Numbered from the stretch's first letter, positions 17,000-28,034 are shown. The stretch: DNA of 64,000 nucleotides from Roseivivax halodurans JCM 10272 (GCF_000521785.1 NZ_JALZ01000001.1:1-64000); one strand, 5' to 3'. The notes: generated from the sequence alone by a model not told the origin. Made by a program: numbers and translations.

Positions 17000-18505
17000 A
17001 TGAAAACCATACTGAAGACGACCGCTCTCGTGGCGCTCAGTGCAGCGCCCGCCTTCGCAGACAAATCGGACGACACGCTGAACGTCGCGTTCACCAAGGA
17101 GCTCGAGAACGTCGACAGCTACTTCAATTCCTCGCGGGAGGGCGTCGTCCTCCAGCGCGCGGTCTGGGACGGCCTGATCTACCGGGATCCCGAGACGAAC
17201 GAATATGTCGGCAACCTCGCCACAAGCTGGGAATGGGTCGACGACACCACTCTCGAATTCAAGCTTCGCGAAGGGGTCACCTTCCACAACGGCGAGCCCT
17301 TCAACGCCGACGACGTCGTCTACACGGTCAACTACGTCGCCAAGGAAGAGAACGGCGTGAAGACCCAGCGGAACGTCAACTGGATGGAATCCGCCGAGAA
17401 GATCGACGAGTACACCGTCCGCATCAACCTCAAGGACAAGTTCCCGGCGGCGATCGAGTTCCTGTCCGGCCCGGTGTCGATGTATCCCGACGAGTACTAC
17501 GCCGAGGCGGGGCCGTCCGGCATGGGCCTGAAGCCCGTCGGAACCGGCCCCTACAAGGTGGTCGACGTGACACCCGGCCAACATTTCGTTCTCGAGAAGA
17601 ACGAGGATTACCACGACAGCCCCAAGGGCGAGCCGGAAATCACCAATATCGACATCCGGACCATTCCCGACGTGAACACGCAGATGGCCGAGATCTTCTC
17701 GGGCTCGCTCGACTTCATCTGGCAGGTGCCGGCGGATCAGGCCGAAAAGCTGGCCACGATGGATCAGTTCACGGTGGCGAACGCCTCGACCATGCGCGTC
17801 GGCTATCTGCAGATGGACGCGGCCGGGCGCAGCGGCGAGGACAACCCCTTCACCAACGCGAAGGTCCGGGCCGCGGTCAACCACGCGATCAACCGTCAGG
17901 AGCTTGTCGACGCGCTGCTCAAGGGCGAAAGCACGGTCATCAACACCGCCTGCTTCCCGAGCCAGTTCGGCTGCGCGCAGGACGTGACCTCCTACGAGTA
18001 CGATCCCGAGAAAGCCCGGGAGCTGCTCGCCGAGGCGGGCTATCCCGACGGCTTCGAGACCGAGTTCTACGCCTATCGCGACCGGCAATACGCCGAGGCG
18101 ATCGTGAGCTACCTCGGCGAGGTGGGCATCGAGACCGACTTCAAGATGCTCCAGTATTCCGCCCTGCGCGAACTCAACATGGACGGCGAGGTCCCGATCT
18201 CGTTCCAGACCTGGGGCAGCTACTCGATCAACGACGCCTCAGCGATGGTCAGCCAGTATTTCAAGCACGGCACGCTCGACAGCGCCCGGGACGACCAGCT
18301 GCTGGAATGGCTCGACGTCGCGGACAGCTCGACCGATCCCGAAACCCGCGTGGAATACTACACCAAGGCGCTTCAGCGGATCGCGGACGAGGCCTACTGG
18401 GCTCCGATGTTCAGCTACAACACGAACTACGTCTTCACCAAGGAGGTCACCTACGAGCCGACCCCCGACGAGGTGCTGCGCTTCGTGGACATGAGCTGGC
18501 AGTAA
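17000..18505 (+). CDS. Peptide ABC transporter substrate-binding protein (SBP_bac_5)
   Basis: The protein has 501 residues with a Sec signal peptide (cleavage about AFA|DK). The family pattern includes LATSWEWVDDTTLEFKLREGVTFHNGEPFNADDVV near residues 74-108, as in DppA/OppA. It binds a short peptide or related solute in the periplasm for the DppBCDF-like genes that follow. Ribosome site GGGAAGG is present upstream. Confidence 0.92.
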   Translation: MKTILKTTALVALSAAPAFADKSDDTLNVAFTKELENVDSYFNSSREGVVLQRAVWDGLIYRDPETNEYVGNLATSWEWVDDTTLEFKLREGVTFHNGEPFNADDVVYTVNYVAKEENGVKTQRNVNWMESAEKIDEYTVRINLKDKFPAAIEFLSGPVSMYPDEYYAEAGPSGMGLKPVGTGPYKVVDVTPGQHFVLEKNEDYHDSPKGEPEITNIDIRTIPDVNTQMAEIFSGSLDFIWQVPADQAEKLATMDQFTVANASTMRVGYLQMDAAGRSGEDNPFTNAKVRAAVNHAINRQELVDALLKGESTVINTACFPSQFGCAQDVTSYEYDPEKARELLAEAGYPDGFETEFYAYRDRQYAEAIVSYLGEVGIETDFKMLQYSALRELNMDGEVPISFQTWGSYSINDASAMVSQYFKHGTLDSARDDQLLEWLDVADSSTDPETRVEYYTKALQRIADEAYWAPMFSYNTNYVFTKEVTYEPTPDEVLRFVDMSWQ

Positions 18506-18513
18506 GCCGGCGA

Positions 18514-18537
18514 GGGCGGGGGCGCGCGCTCCCGCCC
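18514..18537 (+). repeat. Hairpin between binding-protein and permease genes
   Basis: GGGCGGG (18514-18520) and CCCGCCC (18531-18537) flank a GC-rich 10-nt loop just after the binding-protein stop. No T-tract follows. Such stems commonly protect the binding-protein mRNA and lower permease expression. Confidence 0.5.
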
Positions 18538-18614
18538 CGTTCGACCCGTCATCCCCAGACGCATCCCACCCCGCGGCGCCGCAAGGCATCCGCGCGCAAG
18601 ACGAGGTGCATCCG

Positions 18615-19532
18615 ATGCTCCCCTTCATACTCAAGCGATTGGGCCTCGCGCTGCTCGTCGCATTCACGGTCAGCTTCATCAGCTTCCTGCTGCTGTTCCT
18701 GTCGGGCGACCCGGCCGCGGCTCTGGCCGGCGAGACGGCAAGCGGCGAGGACATCGAGGCGATCCGCCGGGTCTACGGCTTCGACCGCCCGATGCTGGTG
18801 CAATACGGCGAATGGCTGGTCTCGGCGCTGCAGGGCGATTTCGGGGAAAGCTACTACTTCAAGCTGCCGGTCGCCGGGCTGATCGCAGAGCGCCTGCAGG
18901 TCACGATGATCCTCGGGGTCTGCGGCATCTCGTTTGCGCTCCTGACGGCCGTGCCGCTCGGCGTCGCCGCCGCGATCCGCCCGAACTCCATCGTCGACCG
19001 GGTGGCGCTCTTCATGTCCGTCGCGGGCCAGGCCATGCCTTCCTTCTGGTTCGGCCTCATTCTGATCGTCGTCTTCGCCATCCAGCTCGGCATGCTGCCG
19101 CCCTCGGGGGCCGAGACCTGGCGCCACTTCATCCTTCCGACCGTGGTTCTGGGATATTACGCGATGCCCGCGATCATGCGCCTGACGCGCGCGGGCATGC
19201 TCGATACGCTGAACTCCGACTACATCCGCACCGCCCGGGCCAAGGGTGCGGGCGAAGGGCGGGTGCTCTTCAAGCACGCCCTGCGCAACGCGATCATCCC
19301 GGTCGTGAGCCTCGCGGCGGTGCAGATGGGGTTCATGCTCGGCGGCTCGATCGTGGTCGAGTCGGTCTTCGCCCTCCACGGCGCCGGCTATCTCGCCTGG
19401 GAGAGCATCGCCCGGAACGACCTTCCCACCGTGCAGGCGCTGATCCTCGTCTTCTCGATGTTCTACATCGTCTTCACCTTCCTAGCCGACGTGCTGAACG
19501 CGTGGCTCGACCCCCGCATGCGGAGTGCCTGA
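18615..19532 (+). CDS. Peptide ABC transporter permease, DppB-type
   Basis: The protein has 305 residues and six membrane helices. The ATG at 18615 has GAGG 8 bp upstream and is preferred to the GTG at 18606. It carries the permease loop with DYIRTARAKGAGEGRVLFKHALRNAIIP. It pairs with the next permease to form the channel for the imported peptide. Confidence 0.9.
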   Translation: MLPFILKRLGLALLVAFTVSFISFLLLFLSGDPAAALAGETASGEDIEAIRRVYGFDRPMLVQYGEWLVSALQGDFGESYYFKLPVAGLIAERLQVTMILGVCGISFALLTAVPLGVAAAIRPNSIVDRVALFMSVAGQAMPSFWFGLILIVVFAIQLGMLPPSGAETWRHFILPTVVLGYYAMPAIMRLTRAGMLDTLNSDYIRTARAKGAGEGRVLFKHALRNAIIPVVSLAAVQMGFMLGGSIVVESVFALHGAGYLAWESIARNDLPTVQALILVFSMFYIVFTFLADVLNAWLDPRMRSA

Positions 19533-19533
19533 G

Positions 19534-20430
19534 ATGACCGACGCGACCGATCCCCTCACGCGCGAATGGCAGGGGCCGACCCCGCGCGACATGCTCGTGG
19601 CCAAGGTGAAGGGTCATACCGGCCTGCTCATCGGCGTCGGCATCGTCGGGCTCCTGACCTTCGTGGCCATCCTCGCCCCGGTGCTCGCGCCGCACGATCC
19701 CTATGCGCAGTCGCTCATGACGCGGATGGAGCCGCCGGTCTTCCTCGGCGGCACCTGGGAGCATCCGCTCGGCACCGACCATCTCGGCCGGGACTATCTC
19801 TCGCGGCTGATCTACGGCGCACGGGTCTCGCTGCTCATCGGCGCGGTCGCGGCCCTGATCTCGGGCCTGATCGGCACCGCGATGGGCGTCGCCGCGGGCT
19901 ATTTCGGCGGCAAGGTCGACATGGTGGTGACCTTCCTCATCAACGTGCGCCTCGCCATGCCGGTGGTGCTGGTGGCGCTCGCCGTGGTCGCGATCCTCGG
20001 CGGCTCGCTTACGGTGGTGATCTGCGTCCTCGGCCTTCTCCTGTGGGACCGCTTCGCGGTGGTCATGCGCGCCTCCACCCTGCAGGTGAGTCGCCGCGAC
20101 TATGTCGCCGCCGCCCGCTCGATCGGCGCCTCCACCCCGCGGATCGTGCTGACCGAGATCATGCCGAACATCTTCAACAACCTGATCGTGGTCATCACGC
20201 TCGAGATGGCGCATGCGATCCTGCTCGAGGCCGCGCTGAGCTTTCTCGGGCTCGGGGTCCAGCCGCCGACGCCGTCCTGGGGCCTCATGGTCAGCGAAGG
20301 CAAGAACATGATGCTGTTCGAGCCGTGGCTGGTGCTCATCCCGGGCGCCGTCCTGTTCCTGCTGGTGCTCGCCATCAACCTCATGGGCGACGGCCTGCGG
20401 GACGTCACCGCCCCCGAGAACCGGAGCTGA
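19534..20430 (+). CDS. Peptide ABC transporter permease, DppC-type
   Basis: The protein has 298 residues. ATG 19534 is chosen with GGAG upstream; a GTG at 19525 would overlap the previous gene. Features are GTDHLGRDYLSRLIYGARVSL, the EAA-type loop RRDYVAAARSIGASTPRIVLTEIMPNI and ALSFLGLGVQPPTPSWG, all diagnostic for DppC/OppC. Confidence 0.9.
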   Translation: MTDATDPLTREWQGPTPRDMLVAKVKGHTGLLIGVGIVGLLTFVAILAPVLAPHDPYAQSLMTRMEPPVFLGGTWEHPLGTDHLGRDYLSRLIYGARVSLLIGAVAALISGLIGTAMGVAAGYFGGKVDMVVTFLINVRLAMPVVLVALAVVAILGGSLTVVICVLGLLLWDRFAVVMRASTLQVSRRDYVAAARSIGASTPRIVLTEIMPNIFNNLIVVITLEMAHAILLEAALSFLGLGVQPPTPSWGLMVSEGKNMMLFEPWLVLIPGAVLFLLVLAINLMGDGLRDVTAPENRS

Positions 20431-20434
20431 CCTC

Positions 20435-21429
<995 letters not shown>

Positions 21430-21433
<4 letters not shown>

Positions 21434-22416
21434 CCGACGCGATCCTCAAGCTTGACCGGGTCCGCAAGACCTACACGATCAAGCAGGGCCTCTTCGGCGA
21501 GCGCAAGCCGCTCACCGCCGTGAACGACGTGACGCTCTCGCTCGGCAAGGGCGAGGTGCTCGGGCTCGTCGGCGAAAGCGGCTGCGGCAAGTCGACCCTC
21601 GCCAAGCTCCTCCTCGGCCTCGAAACGCCGAGCTCGGGAGAGGTCCTCGTCGAGGGCAGGGCGCTCCACGATCTCGACCGCTCCGCGCTCGCGAGCCGGC
21701 TGCAGCCGATCTTTCAGGACCCCTATTCCTCGCTCAATCCGCGCAAGTCGATCTACGACATCGTCTCGCTGCCCCTCCGCGTGCACCGGATCGGCGACGC
21801 GAAGAGCCAGGAAAAGGCGGTGCGCGAGATGCTCGACGTGGTGGGCCTGCCCCAGCGCGTGATCAATTCCTATCCGAGCCAGATGTCCGGCGGTCAGCGC
21901 CAGCGGGTCGCCATCGCCCGTGCGCTCGTCATGCGGCCCGAGATCGTGATCTGCGACGAGCCGACCTCGGCACTCGACGTCTCGGTGCAGAGCCAGATCC
22001 TGAACCTGCTCGGGGATCTCCGCCGCGAGTTCGGCCTGACCTATCTCTTCATCTCGCACGATCTTGCCGTGGTCGAGCATCTCGCGACCCGCGTCGCGGT
22101 GATGTATCTCGGCCGGGTGGTCGAGGAGGCGCCCGTTGCCGATCTCTTCGAACGTCCGGGCCATCCCTATACGCGGGCGCTCCTGAGTTCGGTCCTGACC
22201 CCGGAGCCGGGGCTCGGCGTGCCCGAGACCTCACTCGGCACCGCCTATCCCAACCCGATCGATCCGCCCTCCGGCTGTGCCTTCCATCCGCGCTGCCCGC
22301 ACGCGACGGATCATTGCGCGGCGGTCGCGCCGCGGCCGGTCGAGACGCAAGGCGGCCGGGTCGAGTGCCATCTCCACGATCCGGACAGCCCGATGTTCGC
22401 AAAGGACGCAGCCTGA
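21430..22416 (+). CDS. Peptide ABC transporter ATPase, DppF-type
   Basis: The protein has 328 residues, starting at the ATG that overlaps the previous stop (ATGA). Walker A is GESGCGKS, the signature is MSGGQRQR, Walker B is IVICDEPTSALDVS, and the tail has GCAFHPRCPHATDHC. It forms the heterodimeric ATPase with DppD. Confidence 0.9.
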
Positions 22417-22419
22417 CAG

Positions 22420-23997
22420 ATGAGTTCCGCGCTTTCTCGAACCCAATCCACCCGCAAGCACGTTGTCGAGACCGCAGGCGGTGTCGTCGCCTCCCAGCAC
22501 CGCCTCGCCGCCGAAGCCGGGGCAGAGGTCCTGCGCGTGGGCGGTGACGCCGTCGATGCCGCCGTCGCCTGTTCCTTCGTCGTCGGCGTGCTCGAACCCT
22601 GGATGTCGGGTCCCGCCGGCGGTGGTGCCGCCCTGAACTGGCGCGCGGAGACCGGCGAGGCGACGGCGATCAATTTCGGCATGCGCTCGCCGAAGGGCCT
22701 CCGGACGGAGGATTATCCGCTCTCGGGCGAGGGCAAGGCGGGTGACCTCTTTCCCTGGGAGCGGGTGGTCGAGGACCGCAACGTCCAGGGCGCGAGCGCC
22801 ATCGCGGTTCCCGGCACCGTCGACGGGCTCGGCCAGGCGCACGCCCGCTGGGGCGTGATGCCGTGGTCCGACCTCCTCCAGCCGGCGATCGGGCACGCGC
22901 GCGACGGCATGCTGGTCGATTGGTACGCCGCGCTCATCATCGCCTCCACCGCCCGCGAGCTTGCGAAGGATCCGGATGCGGCGGCTTTGTTCCTCGACGA
23001 CGGCATCTGGCCCAAGGGCTCGGGCTGGACCGCCATTCCCGAGAACCGCCTCGACCAGAGCCGCATGGCCGACAGCCTCGAGGCCATCGCACGCGGCGGG
23101 CCCCGGGCCTTTCACGAGGGCGATCTCGCCGAGGCGATGGCGAAGGACGTCCAGGACAAGGGCGGATCCCTCACCGCGGGCGATCTCGCCGGCTACCGGG
23201 CATGGATGGGCGACGCGCGGAAGGTCACCTACCGCGACGCCGCGTTCCACGTCATGCCGGGCCTCACCGCCGGGCCGACCTTCGCCCACGCGATGGCCGA
23301 ACTCGAAACGCGGGACCTCTCCGCGATGCCCGAGGCCTATGCCGCCTACGCCGATGCCTTGCGGACCGCCTATGCGGCGCGTCTCGGCACCATGGGCGAT
23401 ACCGGCGAGGTCGCGGAGGCGCCGGGCTGCACCACCCATTTCTCCGTCGTCGACCGCCACGGGAACATGGTCGCGCACACCCAGACCCTCCTGTCCATCT
23501 TCGGCAGCCGCGTCGTCTCGCCATCGACCGGGTTTCTCATGAACAACGGCATCATGTGGTTCGACCCCGAACAGGGGAAGCCGAACTCGCTCGGCCCGGA
23601 CAAGGCTTGCCTCATGAACGTCTGCCCGGTGATCGGCGAGGCGGGCGAGCGTCGCTTCGCGCTCGGCGCATCCGGGGGGCGCAAGATCCTCGGCGCGGTG
23701 ACGCAGCTCTCCTCCTTCCTGACCGATCACGGGATGAGCCTCGAACAGGCGTTCCACACGCCCCGCATCGACGTCTCGGGCGGCGATGCGGTGATCGCCG
23801 ACGAGACGCTGCCGCAGGCGACGCTCGACCGGCTTGGCCGGGACGCCGCCCTGCGCACGACCCGCCGCACCGTCCTGCCCTACGCCTTCGCCTGCCCCGC
23901 GGGAGTGATCCGCGAGGCCGGGCGGCACGCCGGCTGCACCGAAATCATGTCGCCCTGGGGCGACGCCGCACTGGAAGAGACCGAGGACCAAGCATGA
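22420..23997 (+). CDS. Gamma-glutamyltransferase family protein
   Basis: The protein has 525 residues, the Ntn-hydrolase fold of GGT. The autoprocessing site is CTTHFSVVDRHGNMV, with the nucleophile Thr338 at the new N-terminus of the small subunit. The GGT-type GASGGRKILGAVTQ region follows. There is no signal peptide, so it probably acts in the cytoplasm, as in GGT-like hydrolases of imported gamma-glutamyl compounds. It follows DppF by 3 bp and overlaps the peptidase gene by 4 bp, so it belongs to the import operon. Confidence 0.88.
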   Translation: MSSALSRTQSTRKHVVETAGGVVASQHRLAAEAGAEVLRVGGDAVDAAVACSFVVGVLEPWMSGPAGGGAALNWRAETGEATAINFGMRSPKGLRTEDYPLSGEGKAGDLFPWERVVEDRNVQGASAIAVPGTVDGLGQAHARWGVMPWSDLLQPAIGHARDGMLVDWYAALIIASTARELAKDPDAAALFLDDGIWPKGSGWTAIPENRLDQSRMADSLEAIARGGPRAFHEGDLAEAMAKDVQDKGGSLTAGDLAGYRAWMGDARKVTYRDAAFHVMPGLTAGPTFAHAMAELETRDLSAMPEAYAAYADALRTAYAARLGTMGDTGEVAEAPGCTTHFSVVDRHGNMVAHTQTLLSIFGSRVVSPSTGFLMNNGIMWFDPEQGKPNSLGPDKACLMNVCPVIGEAGERRFALGASGGRKILGAVTQLSSFLTDHGMSLEQAFHTPRIDVSGGDAVIADETLPQATLDRLGRDAALRTTRRTVLPYAFACPAGVIREAGRHAGCTEIMSPWGDAALEETEDQA

Positions 23998-25376
23998 CCA
24001 GAACCGCCGCCATCGACCGCGTGACCGACTATTTCGACGCGGGCACGTTCCAGTCCGACCTCGGCGACCTCGTCACCTTCCGCTCGGAGAGCCAGAACCC
24101 CGCCGACGAGGCGCGCGCCGAAAGTCTCCGCTATCTTCGCGAGGCGATGCTGCCTCGCCTCTCCGCGATGGGGTTCGAATGCGAGATCATCGACAATCCC
24201 GATCCGCGCGGCGGTCCGCTCCTTCTCGGAGACCGCCACGAGGGGGACGGCCTCACCACGGTGCTGACCTATGGCCATGGCGATACCGTCCGCGGCCAGG
24301 AGGGGATGTGGCGCGACGGCCTCGAGCCCTGGGCGCTCACCGAGGAGGGCGAGCGCCTCTACGGACGGGGTGCGGCGGACAACAAGGGCCAGCACCTCAT
24401 CAACATCGCGGCGCTCGAGGCGGTCCTCGTCGAGCGCGGCTCGCTCGGCTTCAACATCCGCATCGTGATCGAGATGAGCGAGGAGGTGGGCTCGGTCGGA
24501 TTGCCCGAGGTCTTCGAGCGCTACCGGGACCGGCTGACCGCGGACGTGCTGATCGCCTCCGACGGGCCGCGCCTGCAACCCGAGGTCCCGACGATGTTCA
24601 TGGGCTCGCGGGGCGGCACGACCTTCGACCTCGTCGTCGAGACCCATGAGGGCGCGCACCATTCGGGGAACTGGGGTGGCCTTCTCGCCGACCCCGCGAT
24701 GATCCTCGCCCATGCGCTGGCCGCGATCACCGACCGCCGCGGGCAGATCAAGGTGCCGGAATGGCGCCCGGGCAGCCTGACCGACACCGTCCGTGCGGCG
24801 CTCAAGGACCTGCCCGTCGCGGGGGGCGAGGGGCCCGAGGTCGATCCGGATTGGGGCGAAGAGGATCTGACGCCCGCCGAACGCGTCTTCGGCTGGAACA
24901 GCTTCGCCGTGCTGGCCATGGTCTCGGGCGTGCCCGACGCTCCGGTCAACGCGATCTCGGGATGGGCCCGCGCGACCTGCCAGCTCCGCTACGTCGTCGG
25001 AACCGACCCCGAGGACGTGGTGCCGGCCTTGCGCCGCCATCTCGACGCTGAGGGATTCCGCAACGTGCAGATCCGACCGCACGACCGCGGCTTCTTCGCG
25101 GCGACACGGCTCGACCCGAGCCACCCCTGGGCGGACTTCGTCGGCCGATCGATCCAGGAAACGAGCGGCGGGCCGCTGCACGTCCTGCCGAACCTCGCGG
25201 GCTCCCTTCCGAACGACAGCTTCACCGACATCCTCGGCCTGCCCACCATATGGGTCCCGCATTCCTACCGCGGCTGCTCGCAGCACGCCCCGAACGAGCA
25301 CGTGCTCAAGGGCGTATGCCGCGACGCCCTCCGCACCATGGCAGGAGTGTTCTGGGACGTCGGCACCCGGCACTGA
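23994..25376 (+). CDS. M20-family metallopeptidase
   Basis: The protein has 460 residues, starting at the ATG overlapping the GGT stop. The di-zinc site is visible: YGHGDTV, GRGAADNKG (bridging Asp), EMSEEVGS (catalytic and metal Glu) and the C-terminal HAPNEH. A dimerisation domain sits between. Length and layout match ArgE/DapE/carnosinase-like aminoacyl hydrolases. It probably cleaves the dipeptide or acyl-amino acid released by or alongside GGT. Confidence 0.88.
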   Translation: MTRTAAIDRVTDYFDAGTFQSDLGDLVTFRSESQNPADEARAESLRYLREAMLPRLSAMGFECEIIDNPDPRGGPLLLGDRHEGDGLTTVLTYGHGDTVRGQEGMWRDGLEPWALTEEGERLYGRGAADNKGQHLINIAALEAVLVERGSLGFNIRIVIEMSEEVGSVGLPEVFERYRDRLTADVLIASDGPRLQPEVPTMFMGSRGGTTFDLVVETHEGAHHSGNWGGLLADPAMILAHALAAITDRRGQIKVPEWRPGSLTDTVRAALKDLPVAGGEGPEVDPDWGEEDLTPAERVFGWNSFAVLAMVSGVPDAPVNAISGWARATCQLRYVVGTDPEDVVPALRRHLDAEGFRNVQIRPHDRGFFAATRLDPSHPWADFVGRSIQETSGGPLHVLPNLAGSLPNDSFTDILGLPTIWVPHSYRGCSQHAPNEHVLKGVCRDALRTMAGVFWDVGTRH

Positions 25377-25415
25377 CCGTCCGGTTCCCCCCCCCCGGTA
25401 CAGGGTGATCCGGCA

Positions 25416-25467
25416 GGAGCGGTGAGACTCTTCTCGGCTTCCGAGAAGTCTCCTCGATCGCCGCTCC
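25416..25467. terminator. Long two-part hairpin between convergent M20 peptidase and fliI
   Basis: The outer arms GGAGCGG (25416-25422) and CCGCTCC (25461-25467) enclose GAGAC/GTCTC and the perfect TTCTCGG-CTT-CCGAGAA stem (25431-25447). It lies between two convergent stop codons and can act in both directions. No T-tract. Confidence 0.6.
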
Positions 25468-25491
25468 GACCCGCGCCACGCATTGTTTCCC

Positions 25492-26829
25492 TCAGGGCTC
25501 GACGCCGGCCTCGGACAAGATGGCGCGAAGACCGGCGAACGCGTCGCAGGTCGGAACATGGCTGTCGCGGGACTGGGCGAGGTAAGTCTCCGCGCCCGTT
25601 GCGACCGCAACGGACGTATCGGTCGCCGGATCGGCGCCGGACTTGTAGGCGCCGATGCGTATGAGGTCCTCCATCTCGCCGTAGCGCCCGAGCGCCGAGC
25701 GGGCGGCCGTGAGGACCGCGTTTTCGGCAGGCGAGTGGCAGTCGGGCAGCATGCGCGACAGCGAGCGTTCGAGGTCGATTGCGGGGTAGCGTCCGCGTTC
25801 GGCCACACGCCGGGAGAGGACGAGATGTCCGTCGAGGATGCCCCGTACCGCGTCCGCGACCGGATCGTTGAGATCGTCCCCATCGACGAGCACTGTGTAG
25901 AGCGCGGTGATGTCGCCTTGACCCTCTGTCCCGGGGCCGGTGCGCTCGAGGAGCTGGGGCAGTTCGGCGAAGACCGTGGGCGGGTAGCCGCGGGCGGCGG
26001 GCGGTTCTCCGAGGCTTAGGCCGATCTCGCGCTGCGCCTGCGCGAACCGCGTGACCGAGTCGAGCATCATCAGCACGTTCAGCCCTTCGTCGCGCAGGGC
26101 CTCGGCCACGGTGGTGGCGGTCCAGGCCGCCTGCCGGCGCAGGAGCGGCGCGGCATCCCCGGTGGCGGCGACCACGACCGACCGCGCGAGGCCTTCGGGT
26201 CCGAGCGCGTGTCTCAGGAAATCCTGCACCTCGCGGCCCCGCTCTCCGACAAGACAGACAACGATCACGTCCGCCTCGCCGCGGCGGGCGAGCATGGACA
26301 TGAGTGTCGATTTCCCGACCCCGGAGCCGGCGAAGATGCCCATGCGCTGCCCGGTGCAGAGGGGGGCGAAGATGTCCATCGCCTTGACCCCGGTTTCGAG
26401 CCGGGAACCCACGCTCCGGCGTCCGAAGGCCGGGGGCGGGGCGCTGCGGATCGGGCGGGCGGGACCCGCGGGGGGCAGGGCGCCCAGATCATCGAGCGGT
26501 GCGCCCAGCGGATCGATGACCCGGCCGATCCAGGCGCGTCCCGGCCGTAATGTCGCGCCGCCCGGAATGACCTCGACCGAGGCGCCGGGGCCGATCCCGG
26601 ACCACGTGCCGAAGGGCAGAAGATGCACGCCGGCCTCGTCGATCCCGAGGACCTCGCCGTCGACGGAGGGGCCCGCGAGGGGCGTCACGCGGCAGCGCGC
26701 GCCGATCCCGACCGCCCGTTCGATCCCCCGGACGGTCAGCTTCATTCCGATCACCGCACTGACGTGACCGGTGATACGGCGGCCGGGCAGGTCGTGGGCG
26801 GCATGTGTCATTTCAGCGAAAAGGCTCAT
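25492..26829 (-). CDS. fliI: Flagellar type III export ATPase FliI
   Basis: The protein has 445 residues. Walker A GSGVGKST lies near residues 168-175, and the F1-beta-like VGERGREVQDF, MMLDSVTRFAQAQREIGL and PPTVFAELPQLLERTG motifs follow. This hexameric ATPase energises export of flagellar subunits with FliH and FliJ. I chose the ATG at 26829; 26808 is a possible alternative as neither has an obvious ribosome site. It is divergent from flgB. Confidence 0.92.
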   Translation of the reverse strand: MSLFAEMTHAAHDLPGRRITGHVSAVIGMKLTVRGIERAVGIGARCRVTPLAGPSVDGEVLGIDEAGVHLLPFGTWSGIGPGASVEVIPGGATLRPGRAWIGRVIDPLGAPLDDLGALPPAGPARPIRSAPPPAFGRRSVGSRLETGVKAMDIFAPLCTGQRMGIFAGSGVGKSTLMSMLARRGEADVIVVCLVGERGREVQDFLRHALGPEGLARSVVVAATGDAAPLLRRQAAWTATTVAEALRDEGLNVLMMLDSVTRFAQAQREIGLSLGEPPAARGYPPTVFAELPQLLERTGPGTEGQGDITALYTVLVDGDDLNDPVADAVRGILDGHLVLSRRVAERGRYPAIDLERSLSRMLPDCHSPAENAVLTAARSALGRYGEMEDLIRIGAYKSGADPATDTSVAVATGAETYLAQSRDSHVPTCDAFAGLRAILSEAGVEP

Positions 26830-26840
26830 GAGGCAGAATT

Positions 26841-26862
26841 TATACTTGCTATTCATGAATAA
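26841..26862. promoter_or_regulatory. AT-rich fliI/flgB divergent region with CAAGTATA octamer and ATTCATGAAT palindrome
   Basis: The intergenic strip holds TATACTTG (26841-26848, CAAGTATA on the minus strand) and the 10-bp palindrome ATTCATGAAT (26851-26860). The octamer recurs in other flagellar promoter regions of this window. Confidence 0.4.
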
Positions 26863-26899
26863 TAAAGTGCAAAACATGCATTGACGAAAGGAAAACGTG

Positions 26900-27295
26900 A
26901 TGGCCTTCGACAATCTGTCCTTCTTCAATCTCGCCTCGGACCGGCTGAACTGGCTCGGGAGCCGCCAGCAGGTGACCTCGGAGAACATCGCAAACGCCGA
27001 CACGCCGGGCTACCGCGCGCGTGACGTGGATGCGTTCGAGGATCTTCTGAAGCGCAGCGCGCCGCTGCGGGGGCTCGAGACGACAAACGGCAAACACATC
27101 TCCTCGGGGGATGTGGGCGGCGTGCGGGTCAGGGAGGATCGCGTCCCCTGGGAAGAGAGCATCGACGGCAACAGCGTCGTGCTCGAGCAGCAGGTCATGC
27201 GCGCCAGCGAGACCGCGGACAGCTACCGGCTGGCGGCCGATCTCTATCGCAAGGGTCATGATCTGCTGACCCTCGCCGCCACCGGCATGCGATAG
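26900..27295 (+). CDS. flgB: Flagellar proximal rod protein FlgB
   Basis: The protein has 131 residues. The ATG at 26900 has AGGA at 7 bp and is preferred to the GTG at 26897. It carries the rod/hook N-terminal motif SENIANADTPGYRARDVD and the C-terminal coiled coil. It is the first rod subunit above the MS ring and is exported by the flagellar secretion system. It heads the flgB-flgC-fliE-fliQ operon. Confidence 0.92.
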   Translation: MAFDNLSFFNLASDRLNWLGSRQQVTSENIANADTPGYRARDVDAFEDLLKRSAPLRGLETTNGKHISSGDVGGVRVREDRVPWEESIDGNSVVLEQQVMRASETADSYRLAADLYRKGHDLLTLAATGMR

Positions 27296-27307
27296 GGAGA
27301 GCCTTCT

Positions 27308-27718
27308 ATGGATCCTCTCAAGTCCATTTCCTCGATCGCCTCGAGCGGATTGCGGGCGCAGGGCACGCGTCTTCAGATCGTCGCCGAGAACGTAGCCAAC
27401 GCCGACACGCGCGGCGCGACGCCCGGCGCCGATCCCTACCGGCGCAAGACGGTCTCCTTTGCCGAGGTGTTGAATGGCGCGACCGGCACCTCCCACGTCG
27501 AGGTGCGTGATGTCGGCCGTGCCGCGGGCGCGTTCGAGACGGTACTCGATCCCTCGCATCCGGCGGCGGACGCCGACGGGCTGGTGAAGGTGTCGAATGT
27601 CAACACCCTCCTCGAGATGGCCGACATGCGCGAGGCCGCGCGCAGCTACGAGGCCAATATGACCATGTTCGAGACCGGGCGTACGATGCGCTCGCGGATG
27701 CTCGACCTGTTGAAGTGA
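27308..27718 (+). CDS. flgC: Flagellar proximal rod protein FlgC
   Basis: The protein has 136 residues. The N-terminus has SSGLRAQGTRLQIVAENVANADTRG and the C-terminus has VNTLLEMADMREAARSYEANM, both characteristic of FlgC. It stacks with FlgB, FliE and FlgF in the rod. It starts 12 bp after flgB. Confidence 0.93.
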   Translation: MDPLKSISSIASSGLRAQGTRLQIVAENVANADTRGATPGADPYRRKTVSFAEVLNGATGTSHVEVRDVGRAAGAFETVLDPSHPAADADGLVKVSNVNTLLEMADMREAARSYEANMTMFETGRTMRSRMLDLLK

Positions 27719-27728
27719 CGAGATACCG

Positions 27729-28034
27729 ATGGCAGAACCGCTGATTTCCTCCTCCGCCGCGCTCGGCGCCTACCGCAACAGCCAGTCGCTCGAGAAGGCT
27801 GCGCCGGAGCCAGGAGGCGGCGATTTCGCCAAGCTCCTCGGGGAGGCGACGAGTTCGGGGCTGTCGCAGGCGCGGGCCGCAGAAACGGTGATGCAGGAGG
27901 GGCTCTCCGGCCAGCAGAGCACGCAGGCCGTGGTAGAGGCGACGCTGCAGCTCGAATCCACCGTGAAGATGGCAGTGTCGATCCGCGACAAGCTGGTGGA
28001 AGCCTACCAGGAAATCATGCGGATGCCGGTCTGA
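27729..28034 (+). CDS. fliE: Flagellar hook-basal body protein FliE
   Basis: The protein has 101 residues, the normal size. The C-terminal half contains the conserved VVEATLQLESTVKMAVSIRDKLVEAYQEIMRMPV helix. It forms the junction between the MS ring and the rod. It lies 10 bp after flgC. Confidence 0.92.
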   Translation: MAEPLISSSAALGAYRNSQSLEKAAPEPGGGDFAKLLGEATSSGLSQARAAETVMQEGLSGQQSTQAVVEATLQLESTVKMAVSIRDKLVEAYQEIMRMPV